In this document: piece by piece, positions 1 to 8,408 of the stretch
Layout of the letters: each line of letters begins with the position of its first letter
Position numbering within the stretch: the stretch's first letter is position 1
DNA from: Holophagaceae bacterium
Lineage (GTDB): Bacteria; Acidobacteriota; Holophagae; Holophagales; Holophagaceae
Direction: 5' to 3'
Assembly: GCA_016720465.1 (NCBI GenBank)
Contig: JADKKO010000002.1
Location: forward strand, 226,001 to 290,000
DNA length: 64,000 bases
Made by a program: the position numbers and the translations under genes
Notes under the pieces: generated by a model
Seen by the model: the letters and a program-made list of their open reading frames with translations, nothing else
The model's database searches: none
Told to the model about the DNA's origin: nothing

Positions 1-321
1 CAGCAGGCGCTGCTGAACCTTTTGGTCAACGCCATCGATGCGACTCCCTCAGGCGGGCGCATCCGCATGGGAGGCAAGCCGGCCGACGGGAGAATCCGCC
101 TTTGGGTGGAAGACACGGGAGCCCCGGTTCCCCAGGAAATCGCCCAGCGGCTAGGGGAGCCCTTCCAAAGCACGAAACCCATGGGGACGGGCCTGGGATT
201 GGCGATCACCCGTTCCATCGCGCGGGCCCACGGCGGGGAGCTGGTTCTGGAGGATAATCAGGAGGGGCGGGTCCGGCTGGCGCTGGATCTGCCCATCGGC
301 CGGACATCGGGGGCGACGTGA
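1..321 (+). CDS. Sensor histidine kinase, C-terminal ATPase end (partial)
   Basis: The gene enters from outside the window; the frame is open from base 1. The visible 106 residues are the HATPase_c (GHKL) domain of a histidine kinase: an N-box beginning QALLNLLVNAID, a D-T-G G1 box, and a G2 box TGLGLAITRSIARAHGG near residues 64-79. It would bind ATP and autophosphorylate a His located upstream. Its TGA stop overlaps the GTG start of the next gene (GTGA), so kinase and regulator are translationally coupled and almost certainly a cognate pair. The sensory part, and hence the signal, cannot be seen. Confidence 0.93.
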   Translation, partial: QQALLNLLVNAIDATPSGGRIRMGGKPADGRIRLWVEDTGAPVPQEIAQRLGEPFQSTKPMGTGLGLAITRSIARAHGGELVLEDNQEGRVRLALDLPIGRTSGAT

Positions 322-1691
322 ACCAGATTCTGCTGGTGGACGACGAGGCGAACCTCCGGCGGCTGGTGCGTCTCCTGTTGGAGGAGGAAGGCCATTCCGT
401 TTCGGAGGCCGTCAGCCTTGCGGAGGCGAGGGGGAGCCTGGCCCGCGAAATACCGGATCTCGTCATCACCGACCAGAAACTCGGCGATGGGGAAGGCCTG
501 GACGTGCTCGAATGCGTCCGGCGGGTCGACGAGACCGTGCCGGTGCTCATGCTGAGCGCTTTCGCGAGCATTGAATTGGCGGTCCAGGCCATGCGCCTCG
601 GCGCCTTCGATGTGATCCCCAAACCCTTCGATCCCGACGGGCTGAAGGCCGCGGTGCGGCGGGCGCTCACCCATGGCAGCCTGCTGCGGGAGAACCGCCT
701 GCTCAAGGATGAAGCGGGGCGCGTGGAGCGGGGCCGGGAACTGCTGGGGCGGAGCCGCGGCATGATGCAACTGCTCGATGCCATCGAGCGGGTGGCGCCG
801 ACCCATGCAACGGTGCTCATCTCAGGGGAGACGGGCACCGGGAAGGAACTGGTGGCCCGCGCCATCCATTCCCGAAGCGCGAGGTCCGGTGGGCCTTTCG
901 TCGCCTTGAACTGCGCGGCCATGCCGGAAAACCTGCTGGAAAGCGAGCTGTTCGGCCACGAGAAGGGCGCTTTCACGGGTGCCGACCGGGCGAGGCCCGG
1001 ACTTTTCGAAACGGCGCATGGCGGAACCCTGTTCCTGGATGAGGCGGGCGAGATGCCGTCATCCCTGCAGGCGAAATTGCTGCGGGTGCTGGTGGACGGG
1101 CAGGTGATGCGGGTGGGCAGCCGCACCACCCGGAAAGTCGATGTGCGGGTCCTTGCGGCCACGCATCGGAACCTGGAAGCGCGGGTCCAGGAAGGGCAGT
1201 TCCGGGAGGACCTCTACTACCGGCTGGCGGTATTTCCCTTGCGGGTTCCCCCGCTCCGGGAGCGCATGGAGGATCTCCCGCTCCTCGTGGCCCACTTCCT
1301 GGCCAAAGCATCCCGCGAGATGGGCCTTCCCCTGCGGACACCGGGGGATGGGGCGCTGGAGCGCTTGGCCTCCTACCCCTTTCCCGGGAATGTGCGTGAA
1401 TTGAGGAATCTCCTGGAGAGGGCCTGCATCCTGGCGACGGGCGAGGTCATCGGCCCCGAAGATTTTCCCCTCGGCGGGGTCTGGGCTCCCAAGGCCCGGG
1501 GGCTTGATGCCTACGTGGACTCCCTTCCTTCCGCCGTGGAATTGCCGGTGGTGATGGCCGATCTCGAATGGGCTTTGCTGGAACGCGCCCTGGCCCAGAG
1601 CGGCGGGGTCCAGGCGGAGGCCGCCCGGCGCCTCGGTATTTCGCGGAGCGATCTGCACTACAAAGTCCGGCGGCGCGTTCGAGAATCCTGA
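318..1691 (+). CDS. Sigma-54-dependent response regulator (NtrC family)
   Basis: A 457-residue activator of RNA polymerase-sigma54. Domains in order: REC (about 1-120) with acidic pocket D8/D9 and phospho-acceptor D52 in VITDQKLGD; AAA+ domain with Walker A GETGTGKE (about 170-177), the sigma54-contacting GAFTGA loop (about 217) and Walker B-like TLFLDEAGEM; C-terminal Fis-type helix-turn-helix (about 430-457, AARRLGISRSDLHYKVRR). The GTG start is chosen because it overlaps the kinase stop and puts ILLVDDE at the usual REC position. Length and motifs are normal. The gene just downstream, a rubrerythrin, carries a convincing -24/-12 promoter, making it a likely target. Confidence 0.96.
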   Translation: MNQILLVDDEANLRRLVRLLLEEEGHSVSEAVSLAEARGSLAREIPDLVITDQKLGDGEGLDVLECVRRVDETVPVLMLSAFASIELAVQAMRLGAFDVIPKPFDPDGLKAAVRRALTHGSLLRENRLLKDEAGRVERGRELLGRSRGMMQLLDAIERVAPTHATVLISGETGTGKELVARAIHSRSARSGGPFVALNCAAMPENLLESELFGHEKGAFTGADRARPGLFETAHGGTLFLDEAGEMPSSLQAKLLRVLVDGQVMRVGSRTTRKVDVRVLAATHRNLEARVQEGQFREDLYYRLAVFPLRVPPLRERMEDLPLLVAHFLAKASREMGLPLRTPGDGALERLASYPFPGNVRELRNLLERACILATGEVIGPEDFPLGGVWAPKARGLDAYVDSLPSAVELPVVMADLEWALLERALAQSGGVQAEAARRLGISRSDLHYKVRRRVRES

Positions 1692-1776
1692 CGGATTGTT
1701 CAAGGGTTTGAACGAAAGGCCCCCTTCGCGGAGCCCTCAAGGAGACGCAAAACCAGGCAGGGCGCTGTTCTCCGGC

Positions 1777-1795
1777 TTCGGCACGGAGGATGCTT
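1777..1795 (+). promoter_or_regulatory. Candidate sigma-54 (-24/-12) promoter of the rubrerythrin gene
   Basis: The 19-base sequence TTCGGCACGGAGGATGCTT matches the TTGGCACG-N4-TTGCTT consensus at nearly every position and has GG and GC exactly ten bases apart (1780-1781 and 1792-1793). Transcription would start near 1805, about 30 bases before the ATG at 1837. A sigma-54 activator gene ends about 90 bases upstream. The match is read by eye; activator binding sites were not identified. Confidence 0.6.
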
Positions 1796-1836
1796 TTCCA
1801 AGGCCAGGGCTAAGTCCCGCATCGAAAGGATCCATC

Positions 1837-2454
1837 ATGCGCCTGATCACCATCCCCGTCCTTGCCATCCTGGCATCGGTTCCCTCCACCCTCCCCGCCG
1901 CAGCGCCGACCACGGCGAAGAGCACCCTGGAAAACCTCCAGACCGCCTTCAACGGCGAGTCCAACGCCCACGCCACCTATCTCGCCTACTCGGAGAAGGC
2001 CAAGACGGAAGGCTATAAGAAAGTCGCGAGCCTCTTCGCGGCCGCCGCCCGCGCCGAGGAAATCCATGCGGCGAACCACGCCAAGATCATCCGGTCCATG
2101 GGCGCTGAACCCAAGGCTGACGTGAAGAAGCCGCAGGTGGCTTCCAGCCGTGAGAACCTTCAAGCCGCCTTGAAGGGCGAAAGCTACGAGCGGGACACCA
2201 TGTACCCGGACTTCCTGGCCAAGGCGCGCAAGGATGGCAACGCCGATGCCATCCAGACCCTGAACCTGGCCAAGAACGCGGAGATCGAGCACGCCAAGCT
2301 CTACAAACAGGCTTTGGCGGAGTTTGAAGGATGGAAGGGGGCCAGCGCAGGTTTCTATGTCTGCCCGGTCTGCGGCTGGACGTCCATGACCTTGCCGGCG
2401 GAGCGCTGCCCATCCTCGTTCACCCCCAAGAGCCGTTTCCAGACCATCGCCTGA
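1837..2454 (+). CDS. Exported rubrerythrin-like diiron protein with degenerate rubredoxin tail
   Basis: A 205-residue rubrerythrin. The ATG at 1837 follows an AAAGGA ribosome site and begins a Sec-type signal peptide (MRLITIPVLAILASVP, then an AAAP region), so the protein should be periplasmic, unlike most rubrerythrins. The four-helix diiron domain has the paired motifs ENLQTAFNGESNAHATY, EEIHAANH, ENLQAALKGES and EIEHAKLY. The C-terminus resembles a rubredoxin knuckle, but the usual CPxCG...CPxC is CPVCG...CPSS: the fourth iron-ligand cysteine is serine (codon TCC). Family members reduce peroxide with electrons passed through that Fe(Cys)4 site, so electron entry here may be altered. Probably controlled by the upstream sigma-54 system. 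Confidence 0.88.
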   Translation: MRLITIPVLAILASVPSTLPAAAPTTAKSTLENLQTAFNGESNAHATYLAYSEKAKTEGYKKVASLFAAAARAEEIHAANHAKIIRSMGAEPKADVKKPQVASSRENLQAALKGESYERDTMYPDFLAKARKDGNADAIQTLNLAKNAEIEHAKLYKQALAEFEGWKGASAGFYVCPVCGWTSMTLPAERCPSSFTPKSRFQTIA

Positions 2455-2461
2455 GGCACCC

Positions 2462-2992
2462 ATGATCCCTGCGCTTCCCCCTTGGGCCGGAATCCACCCA
2501 TTGCTGGTGCATTTCCCCATCGCCCTGCTCTTCACCCTGCCCGTGTTCCTTGGGTTGACCCTCGTGATGGGCCGCCGCCACCGGGTCTGGGCCTTCGCCG
2601 CCCTGATCATGCTGTTCCTGGGCACGGCGGGCGTGTTCGCCGCGGCCGCCAGCGGAGAGGCCGCGGGGAAACTCGCCGAGCGGAGCCCCGAGATCAATGC
2701 CGTCCTGGAGCGGCATGAACATCTCGCCGAAGCGGCCCGGGGCGTCTTCAGCGGGCTCACGCTCGCCTTCGCCGCGCTGGTCTTCATTCCCATGGCCTTG
2801 AAGCGCGAGCTGCCAAGATGGGCCCACGGGTCCGCCCATGCGCTGTTCCTGGCTGTCTTCCTGGGTTCGCTGGGGTTCCTGGCCCAGATCGCCCACCAGG
2901 GCGGGCGCCTGGTCCACCAGCACGGCGTTCATGCCTTGATGGCTCCCGGCGATGCCCCCATAGCCACCCTGGAACGGCACGACGAGGATTGA
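2462..2992 (+). CDS. DUF2231-like four-helix inner-membrane protein
   Basis: A 176-residue protein starting 7 bases after the rubrerythrin stop, so probably co-transcribed with it. It has the HPLLVHFPIALLFTLPVF opening typical of DUF2231 membrane proteins and about four hydrophobic segments (about 12-38, 42-65, 98-116, 124-145). The third hydrophilic stretch holds HEHLAEA, and His residues recur near the C-terminus (HQGGRLVHQHGVH), which could bind metal or heme. The family has no assigned function; pairing with a rubrerythrin hints at a redox role, which is inference only. Confidence 0.75.
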   Translation: MIPALPPWAGIHPLLVHFPIALLFTLPVFLGLTLVMGRRHRVWAFAALIMLFLGTAGVFAAAASGEAAGKLAERSPEINAVLERHEHLAEAARGVFSGLTLAFAALVFIPMALKRELPRWAHGSAHALFLAVFLGSLGFLAQIAHQGGRLVHQHGVHALMAPGDAPIATLERHDED

Positions 2993-3003
2993 GGGGACCT
3001 CCT

Positions 3004-3047
3004 ACCGGCAGCTCCTGCACCGTTATTGGGCTGCAGGAGCTGCCGGT
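3004..3047. terminator. Long perfect hairpin between convergent genes, overlapping the lon stop
   Basis: Arms 3004-3019 (ACCGGCAGCTCCTGCA) and 3032-3047 are perfectly complementary over 16 bp with a 12-base loop. It lies between the plus-strand membrane-protein gene ending at 2992 and lon ending at 3023, and covers the last codons of lon. There is no T tract on either side, so it may act by blocking polymerase or 3' exonucleases in both directions rather than as a classic intrinsic terminator. Confidence 0.6.
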
Positions 3048-5512
3048 GGATTGTGATCCTGATTAGGGTTGGATGGCCCGATGGTGGCAGTGGGCGATGG
3101 CTGGGCTTCCAGCGGCGTCGGCATCCGCAGCAGGGCCAGGTGGATGACTTCATCCATGTGGCTGACCAGGTGGATGCTCAACTGTTCGCGGACCTCGGCC
3201 GGAATTTCCTCCAGGTGGCGGGCATTTTCCGCAGGGATGAGCACCGCCTTGCGGCCCAGGCGATGGGCGGCGAGCAATTTTTCCTTGAGTCCGCCGATGG
3301 GCAGAACCCGCCCGCGCAGGGTGAGCTCGCCGGTCATGGCGATATCGGCTCGGGCGGGGATGCCGGTGAGCACCGAGATGAGCGCCGTGGCCAGGGAAAT
3401 GCCCGCGCTGGGGCCGTCCTTGGGAATGGCGCCTTCGGGCACGTGGACATGCAGGTCCACGGTGTCCAGGAAATCTTTTTTCAGGCCCAGCCGTTCAGCC
3501 CGGGCCCGCACGAAGCTGAGGGCCAGATTGGCGCTCTCCTGCATCACTTCGCCCAGCTTGCCCGTGAGTTTCAGGTTGCCTTTCCCTGGCAGCACGGCCG
3601 CTTCGATGGTGAGCAGGTCGCCGCCGGTGGGGGTCCAGGCCAGGCCATTGACGACCCCAGGAAGGGCCTGGTCGTCAGGCCGCTGCTCGGTGATTTTTTC
3701 AGGGCCTAGAAGTTTTGGAATCCGCAGGGCGGTGACAACGGGCTCAAAAACATCCCCGGCCTGCTCCTTCAATTTCTCGGGCTGCAGGCTGTGGCGCGCG
3801 AGCTTGCGCAGCACGCTCACCAGCTCGCGCTCCAGCTGGCGCACCCCGGCTTCACGGGTGTAGCCCTGGATGAGCTTTTCAATGGCGCCATCCTCGAACA
3901 CGATGCCCATGTCCTGCATCCCGTTGCGTTCCAGAGCCTTTGGAACCAGGTGGCCCTTGGCGATGGCGAGCTTCTCCCGCGTGGTGTACCCGGGCAGATC
4001 GATGACCTCCAGGCGGTCGTCCAGCGGCTCGGGGATGTTGTGCCTCACGTTCGCCGTGGCGATGAACAGCACCTGGCTCAGGTCGTAGCCCAGGTCCAGG
4101 TAGTGGTCCTGGAAACTGGCGTTCTGTTCCGGGTCCAGGACTTCCAGCAGCGCGCTGCTGGGGTCGCCGCGGTAATCGCTGCCCATCTTGTCAATCTCGT
4201 CCAATAGCATCAGCGGATTGCGGACGCCGGCTTTCTTCATCAGCGAGACGATGCGGCCGGGCATGGAGCCGATGTAGGTGCGCCGGTGGCCGCGGATCTC
4301 CGCCTCATCGCGCACGCCCCCGAGGGAGAAGCGCACGAAGGGCCGGTTCAGGGCCCGGGCGATACTGCGGGCCAGGCTGGTTTTGCCGACCCCCGGAGGC
4401 CCCACCAGGCAAAGAATGGGGCCGCGCATGGGCAGGGGTTCAGGCGGCTCTTCGCCGGGGACGGTTTCCATCGGCCGCTCCCGCAATTTGCGCATGACCG
4501 CCAGATGCTCCAGGATGCGGGCCTTCACTTTTTCCAGGCCGGCATGGTCCTGGTCCAATACGATTTCCGCCTCGTCCAGATCCAGGCGCTCGTCCGCCAG
4601 CTTCTTCCAGGGCAGGGCCAGGAGCCAATCGATGTAGGTGCGGCTGACGGTGGCCTCGGCGCTCTGGGGCGGCATGGCCTCCATGCGGTCCAGTTCCTCC
4701 AGGGCTTTCTTTTCCGCTTCGTCGGTCATGCCCGCGGTGAGGATCTGTTCCCTCAATTTTTTCGTCTCGCCCTTCTCGTCGGGCTTGCCCAGCTCCTGCT
4801 GGATGACCCGCATTTTCTCGTTCAGCACGTATTGCTTGTGGTCCTGGTCCAGCCGCGCGCGGGTCTTCTCGTCCACCTCGCGCTCGACCTTGAACCGCGC
4901 CGCATCGATCTCCAGCAGCTTCTGCACCGCATCCAGCCGGGGCTCGATCTCCAGGGCCTCCAGGATGGGCTGTTTCTCCTTGACCTCGGCCGGAATCAGG
5001 GCGGCCACGGTATCGATGGCCTTGCCTAAGGGCAGTTCCCGGATTTGATCCATGCTCAAGAGCCGCGAGGCATCCGGATTGCGGCCCAGGAAGACTTCCA
5101 CGGCGCGGCGGAAGGGCTTCAGCAGCGTGGCTTCGCTGGATACGGAAGGCGGCTCCTGGAGGATCGTGACTTCCGCCTGGATGGCTTCCGTCTCGGTGAT
5201 GAAGCGCTCCAGCCGGACGCGCGCGACGCCCTTCACGCCCACCTTGAAGTATTCCTTGGGTAGCGCGATCAGGGATTCGACCAGGGCCAGCGTTCCGATG
5301 CTGAAAAGATCCTCGGTCTCCGGGTCCTCGATCTTGGGATCCTTCTGGGTCAACAGCACCAGGTGGTCCCCTGCCTTGATCGATGATTCCAGGGTCTTCA
5401 CCGAGGACCGCCGGCCCACTACGAAGGGCACCCGGGCATTGGGGAACAGCACCATGTCCCGGATCGGGATGGCGGGCAAGGTAAGGCGCTTGCCTGACAA
5501 AGGCACGGTCAC
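3023..5512 (-). CDS. lon: ATP-dependent Lon protease
   Basis: An 829-residue LonA-type protease that unfolds and degrades damaged and regulatory proteins in the cytoplasm. Order of domains: N-terminal LON substrate domain (LPAIPIRDMVLFPNARVPF), helical linker, AAA+ module with Walker A GPPGVGKTS and sensor/arginine-finger regions, and the C-terminal serine-lysine peptidase with KDGPSAGIS (catalytic Ser near residue 700) and GGLKEKLLAAHR (catalytic Lys). The last ~25 residues are a Pro/Ala-rich tail. The ATG at 5512 overlaps the clpX stop (ATGA), so lon is translated by coupling behind clpX, an arrangement common in bacteria. Confidence 0.98.
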   Translation of the reverse strand: MTVPLSGKRLTLPAIPIRDMVLFPNARVPFVVGRRSSVKTLESSIKAGDHLVLLTQKDPKIEDPETEDLFSIGTLALVESLIALPKEYFKVGVKGVARVRLERFITETEAIQAEVTILQEPPSVSSEATLLKPFRRAVEVFLGRNPDASRLLSMDQIRELPLGKAIDTVAALIPAEVKEKQPILEALEIEPRLDAVQKLLEIDAARFKVEREVDEKTRARLDQDHKQYVLNEKMRVIQQELGKPDEKGETKKLREQILTAGMTDEAEKKALEELDRMEAMPPQSAEATVSRTYIDWLLALPWKKLADERLDLDEAEIVLDQDHAGLEKVKARILEHLAVMRKLRERPMETVPGEEPPEPLPMRGPILCLVGPPGVGKTSLARSIARALNRPFVRFSLGGVRDEAEIRGHRRTYIGSMPGRIVSLMKKAGVRNPLMLLDEIDKMGSDYRGDPSSALLEVLDPEQNASFQDHYLDLGYDLSQVLFIATANVRHNIPEPLDDRLEVIDLPGYTTREKLAIAKGHLVPKALERNGMQDMGIVFEDGAIEKLIQGYTREAGVRQLERELVSVLRKLARHSLQPEKLKEQAGDVFEPVVTALRIPKLLGPEKITEQRPDDQALPGVVNGLAWTPTGGDLLTIEAAVLPGKGNLKLTGKLGEVMQESANLALSFVRARAERLGLKKDFLDTVDLHVHVPEGAIPKDGPSAGISLATALISVLTGIPARADIAMTGELTLRGRVLPIGGLKEKLLAAHRLGRKAVLIPAENARHLEEIPAEVREQLSIHLVSHMDEVIHLALLRMPTPLEAQPSPTATIGPSNPNQDHNPPAAPAAQ

Positions 5513-6768
5513 CCCGCTGCGGAAATCGGAAGGGTCGGGATATTCAGGATCTCTTCAACCTTCTGGCGGGTGATGCGCAAGGATTCACGGGTCTCGCGCT
5601 CTTCGCTGGGCAGTTCGTACATGGGTTCGATGAGGATCTGCTCCATCAGGCTGCGCAGGCCGCGCGCGCCGAGCTTCCGGGCCATGGCCTGGTCGGCGAT
5701 GGCTTGCAAGGCCCCATCCTCGAAGCTGAGGTCCACATCGTCCATGTCGAACAGGCGGATGTACTGCTTGGTGAGCGAATTCTTGGGTTCCGTCAGGATG
5801 CGCATGAGCGCCACCTGGTCCAGGGGATCCAGGGCCGCCACCACGGGCATGCGCCCGACGAGTTCGGGGATGAGGCCGTACTTGATGATGTCTTCGGGCT
5901 CCACCAGCTTGAGGAGGTTCGCGCCCGCCTCTTTCGAGGTGACAGCCGCGCCGAAGCCAACGGCCTTGGCCCGGACCCGCTGCTTGATCAGGTCCTCGAT
6001 GCCGATGAAGGCGCCGCCGCAGATGAACAGGATGTTGCTGGTGTCCAGCTGGATGAACTCCTGGTGCGGGTGCTTGCGGCCGCCCTGGGGCGGCACGTTG
6101 GCCACGGTGCCTTCCACGAGCTTGAGCAGCGCCTGCTGGACGCCTTCGCCGCTCACATCGCGGGTGATGCTCGGGTTCTCGCTCTTGCGCCCGATCTTGT
6201 CGATCTCGTCGATGAACACGATGCCCTTCTGGGCCCGGTCCACATCGTAATTCGCGGCCTGGAGCAGCTTGGTCAGGATGTTTTCGACATCCTCGCCCAC
6301 GTAGCCCGCTTCGGTGAGGGTGGTGGCGTCCGCCATGGCCAGGGGCACGTCGAGCACCCGGGCGAGCGTCTGCGCCAGCAGGGTCTTCCCGGTGCCGGTG
6401 GGTCCCAGCAGCAGGATGTTGCTTTTGGCCAGGTCGACTTCGTCCTTCACGGTGACCGGCCGCTTGGAGGCCAGAATGCGCTTGTAATGGTTGTAGACCG
6501 CCACCGCCAGCCGCTTTTTCGCCTGGTCCTGGCCGATGACGTAATCGTTCAGGTAGCCCATGATTTCCTTGGGCCGCGCGAGCCTGGTTTCAACCCGGCC
6601 GGCGGCGCGCCCCTGCCGGCTCATGCGCATCTGCAACTGGCCGGCGTCCACGCACTCGTTGCAGATGAACGCGAACCCGTAGGTCTCGGGCCCAGCCAGC
6701 AACTGCTCCACTTCGGCGGCCGCCTTGCCGCAGAAGGAACAACGCTGGTCTTTCTTGATTTTATTCAT
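5509..6768 (-). CDS. clpX: ClpX ATPase subunit of the ClpXP protease
   Basis: A 419-residue unfoldase. The start is the ATG at 6768, preceded by GGAGG at 6774-6778; the longer upstream open frame has no family support. The N-terminal zinc domain has CSFCGK and CNEC; an AAA+ domain follows with Walker A GPTGTGKTL, Walker B VFIDEIDKI, pore loop GYVGED and the RKSENPSITRDVSGEGVQ region. ClpX recognises tagged substrates and feeds them to ClpP, which is not encoded here. The usual trigger factor-clpP-clpX order is missing; instead greA lies upstream. Confidence 0.97.
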   Translation of the reverse strand: MNKIKKDQRCSFCGKAAAEVEQLLAGPETYGFAFICNECVDAGQLQMRMSRQGRAAGRVETRLARPKEIMGYLNDYVIGQDQAKKRLAVAVYNHYKRILASKRPVTVKDEVDLAKSNILLLGPTGTGKTLLAQTLARVLDVPLAMADATTLTEAGYVGEDVENILTKLLQAANYDVDRAQKGIVFIDEIDKIGRKSENPSITRDVSGEGVQQALLKLVEGTVANVPPQGGRKHPHQEFIQLDTSNILFICGGAFIGIEDLIKQRVRAKAVGFGAAVTSKEAGANLLKLVEPEDIIKYGLIPELVGRMPVVAALDPLDQVALMRILTEPKNSLTKQYIRLFDMDDVDLSFEDGALQAIADQAMARKLGARGLRSLMEQILIEPMYELPSEERETRESLRITRQKVEEILNIPTLPISAAG

Positions 6769-6857
6769 GGGGACCTCCCCGGGATGACACCCTACTACCC
6801 AAGCCTTCGCCTGTCGTGCATAGATTGCGGTAAATCGGAATTCTCCGGCCGGAAAAG

Positions 6858-7343
6858 CTACTTCTTCTTGTGGTTGGCCGTGTGGTGGATGGTCATCAGG
6901 GTCACCACCTCGTAGCGTTTCGTGCCCGCGGGGATGCGCACCCTCACTTCGGCGCCTTCTTCCATGCCCACCAAGGCCAGGCCGATGGGCGAATTGATGC
7001 TGAGCTGATCCTTGCTGTCGCCCAGTTCCTCGGGCAGGACCAGGTGGTAGGTGACCTCCGTGTCCGTATCCAGGTCCAGCAGCGTCACCTTGGAGCCGTA
7101 GGCGACGCGGTCCTTGGGAAGCCTGGTGATATCCAGGGTGGCCACCTCGGCGATGCGTTTTTCCATGGATACGACCTTGGACTGGTACATGTCGCGCTTG
7201 GCGAGGGCCTGCTCGTACTCCGCGTTTTCGGAAAGATCCCCTTGGCTCGCGGCGTTCGCGATCTCCTTGGGGATGTCGACGAGCAGGGCCTGTTTGAGAT
7301 TTCTCAGATCGGTTTCCAACTTGGCTAGGACATGCTTGGGCAT
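6858..7343 (-). CDS. greA: Transcript cleavage factor GreA/GreB family
   Basis: A 161-residue protein with the two Gre domains: an N-terminal antiparallel coiled coil (about 1-75) carrying the signature GDLSENAEYEQA, whose acidic tip enters the RNA polymerase secondary channel and promotes cleavage of backtracked RNA, and a C-terminal FKBP-like domain (SINSPIGLALVGMEEGAEVRVRIP). Length is typical. It starts 39 bases downstream of the acyltransferase stop and ends 89 bases before clpX. The lysine-rich end (NHKKK) is slightly unusual. GreA rather than GreB is likely but not certain. Confidence 0.93.
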   Translation of the reverse strand: MPKHVLAKLETDLRNLKQALLVDIPKEIANAASQGDLSENAEYEQALAKRDMYQSKVVSMEKRIAEVATLDITRLPKDRVAYGSKVTLLDLDTDTEVTYHLVLPEELGDSKDQLSINSPIGLALVGMEEGAEVRVRIPAGTKRYEVVTLMTIHHTANHKKK

Positions 7344-7382
7344 CTCGTTTCAGTCCGACAAAGTGACACTGTCCCGAGTGGG

Positions 7383-8348
7383 TCAGGCCTGGGGTGGAAA
7401 TGCGGCGGAGTAGGATTCTATCCACTCCTGGGGAGGAACGGGGTGGCCGTCCCGGGGCTGGGTCTTGAAACGGTTGTGCATCCAGAACCACCAATTCGGA
7501 TTTTTCCGGACCTGATCCTCGATGCGGCGGGTCATGAGCTGGGTGGCCATCCAGATGTCGCGGTCCAGATCCCCGGAGCGCGGGGCGTGGAAGGGCGGTT
7601 CGAAACGCACGGTGGTGGTGCCATCCGCTTCGGGCCAGCTGAACACGGGGAGGATCGGCAGATCGAATTTCACGGCCAGCGTGCCCGCCGTGAGGAATGT
7701 GGAGGCCCAGCGGCCCATGAAGCGCACAAAGGTGCCCATGCCGAGCGCATCCTGGTCCAGCAGGAAGCCGACGCCCTGGCCGGCCTTCAGGGCCTTGAGG
7801 GAGCCTCGGACCCCGCCTTCCTTCGGAATGACCGTGTTCCCGAATCGGGTGCGGAGCTTCGTGAGCTCCGGCTCCAGGAGCGGATTGTCCAGTTCGCGCG
7901 CGATGACCGCCAGGCTGCGCCCATGGCGGCTTTGGGCCAGGGCGATGGCCTCCCAGTTCCCGTAGTGGCCGGTGAGCTGGATGAAGCCTTTTCCCTCTGC
8001 TGCGGCGGCATCGAAGTGCTCCAGCCCTTCCACATTCACGAGCGCATCCATGTCCGAGGCTTCGGCATGCATCATCGGGATGCTTGAAAAAAGCAGCTCT
8101 CCGAAATGGCGGAAAGCCTCCTGCGCCACCTCCCGGACTTGCCGGTCCGACAGGCCCAGATCCGAAGCCCGGATGTTGTCCAGGGCCACGTTGCGGTGCC
8201 GGCGGTCCAGGTGGAAGGCCAGGATGCCCATGCCCTGTCCCACTGCCTGCACCGTCGACTTCGGAAAGGCCGAGAGCAGGCGGTCGAAGGCCCTGAAGAG
8301 CCGGAACTCGACACGGTGGCGGAAGGTGGGTTGGGTTGGGTTCGGCAT
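7383..8348 (-). CDS. Late lipid A acyltransferase (LpxL/HtrB family)
   Basis: A 321-residue member of the lysophospholipid/lipid A acyltransferase family, which adds a secondary acyl chain to lipid A on the inner face of the cytoplasmic membrane. It has the HX4E active-site motif (TGHYGNWEAI, about residue 120), a downstream RFMGRWAS region, and a C-terminal NPNWWFWMHNRFK typical of the family. The ATG at 8348 is preferred to a TTG at 8387; the T-run of a hairpin terminator directly abuts this ATG and the only Shine-Dalgarno-like GAGG is inside the hairpin stem. First gene of the lpxL-greA-clpX-lon run. Whether it transfers laurate, myristate or palmitate cannot be told. Confidence 0.88.
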   Translation of the reverse strand: MPNPTQPTFRHRVEFRLFRAFDRLLSAFPKSTVQAVGQGMGILAFHLDRRHRNVALDNIRASDLGLSDRQVREVAQEAFRHFGELLFSSIPMMHAEASDMDALVNVEGLEHFDAAAAEGKGFIQLTGHYGNWEAIALAQSRHGRSLAVIARELDNPLLEPELTKLRTRFGNTVIPKEGGVRGSLKALKAGQGVGFLLDQDALGMGTFVRFMGRWASTFLTAGTLAVKFDLPILPVFSWPEADGTTTVRFEPPFHAPRSGDLDRDIWMATQLMTRRIEDQVRKNPNWWFWMHNRFKTQPRDGHPVPPQEWIESYSAAFPPQA

Positions 8349-8378
8349 AAAAAAGGGCGCCTCGGGGGGCCGAGGCGC
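8349..8378 (-). terminator. Intrinsic terminator abutting the acyltransferase start codon
   Basis: Perfect 9-bp GC-rich stem (8370-8378 with 8357-8365, loop of four at 8366-8369) followed on the minus strand by CC and six T residues at 8354-8349. It lies 30-60 bases after the arginine deiminase stop and its last T is next to the A of the ATG at 8348. The stem contains the only GAGG that could serve as ribosome site for that ATG. Confidence 0.85.
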
Positions 8379-8408
8379 GAAGGACAAGTCTATCCCGGAA
8401 TGCGGACC

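Noticed and set aside
1740..1800. GACGCAAAACC motif after a GAAAGG segment, reminiscent of a GEMM c-di-GMP riboswitch
   Set aside because: The downstream GGTAGGTAGCGGGG half and the tetraloop-receptor stem are missing, and the region is better explained by the sigma-54 promoter.
1696..1836. Upstream extension of the rubrerythrin frame from TTG 1696
   Set aside because: The added residues show no similarity, the frame runs through the -24/-12 promoter, and the ATG at 1837 starts a clean signal peptide with a ribosome site.
6769..7494. 242-residue N-terminal extension of ClpX in the same open frame
   Set aside because: It is antisense-like low-complexity sequence overlapping greA in another frame; ClpX homology and GGAGG mark the start at 6768.
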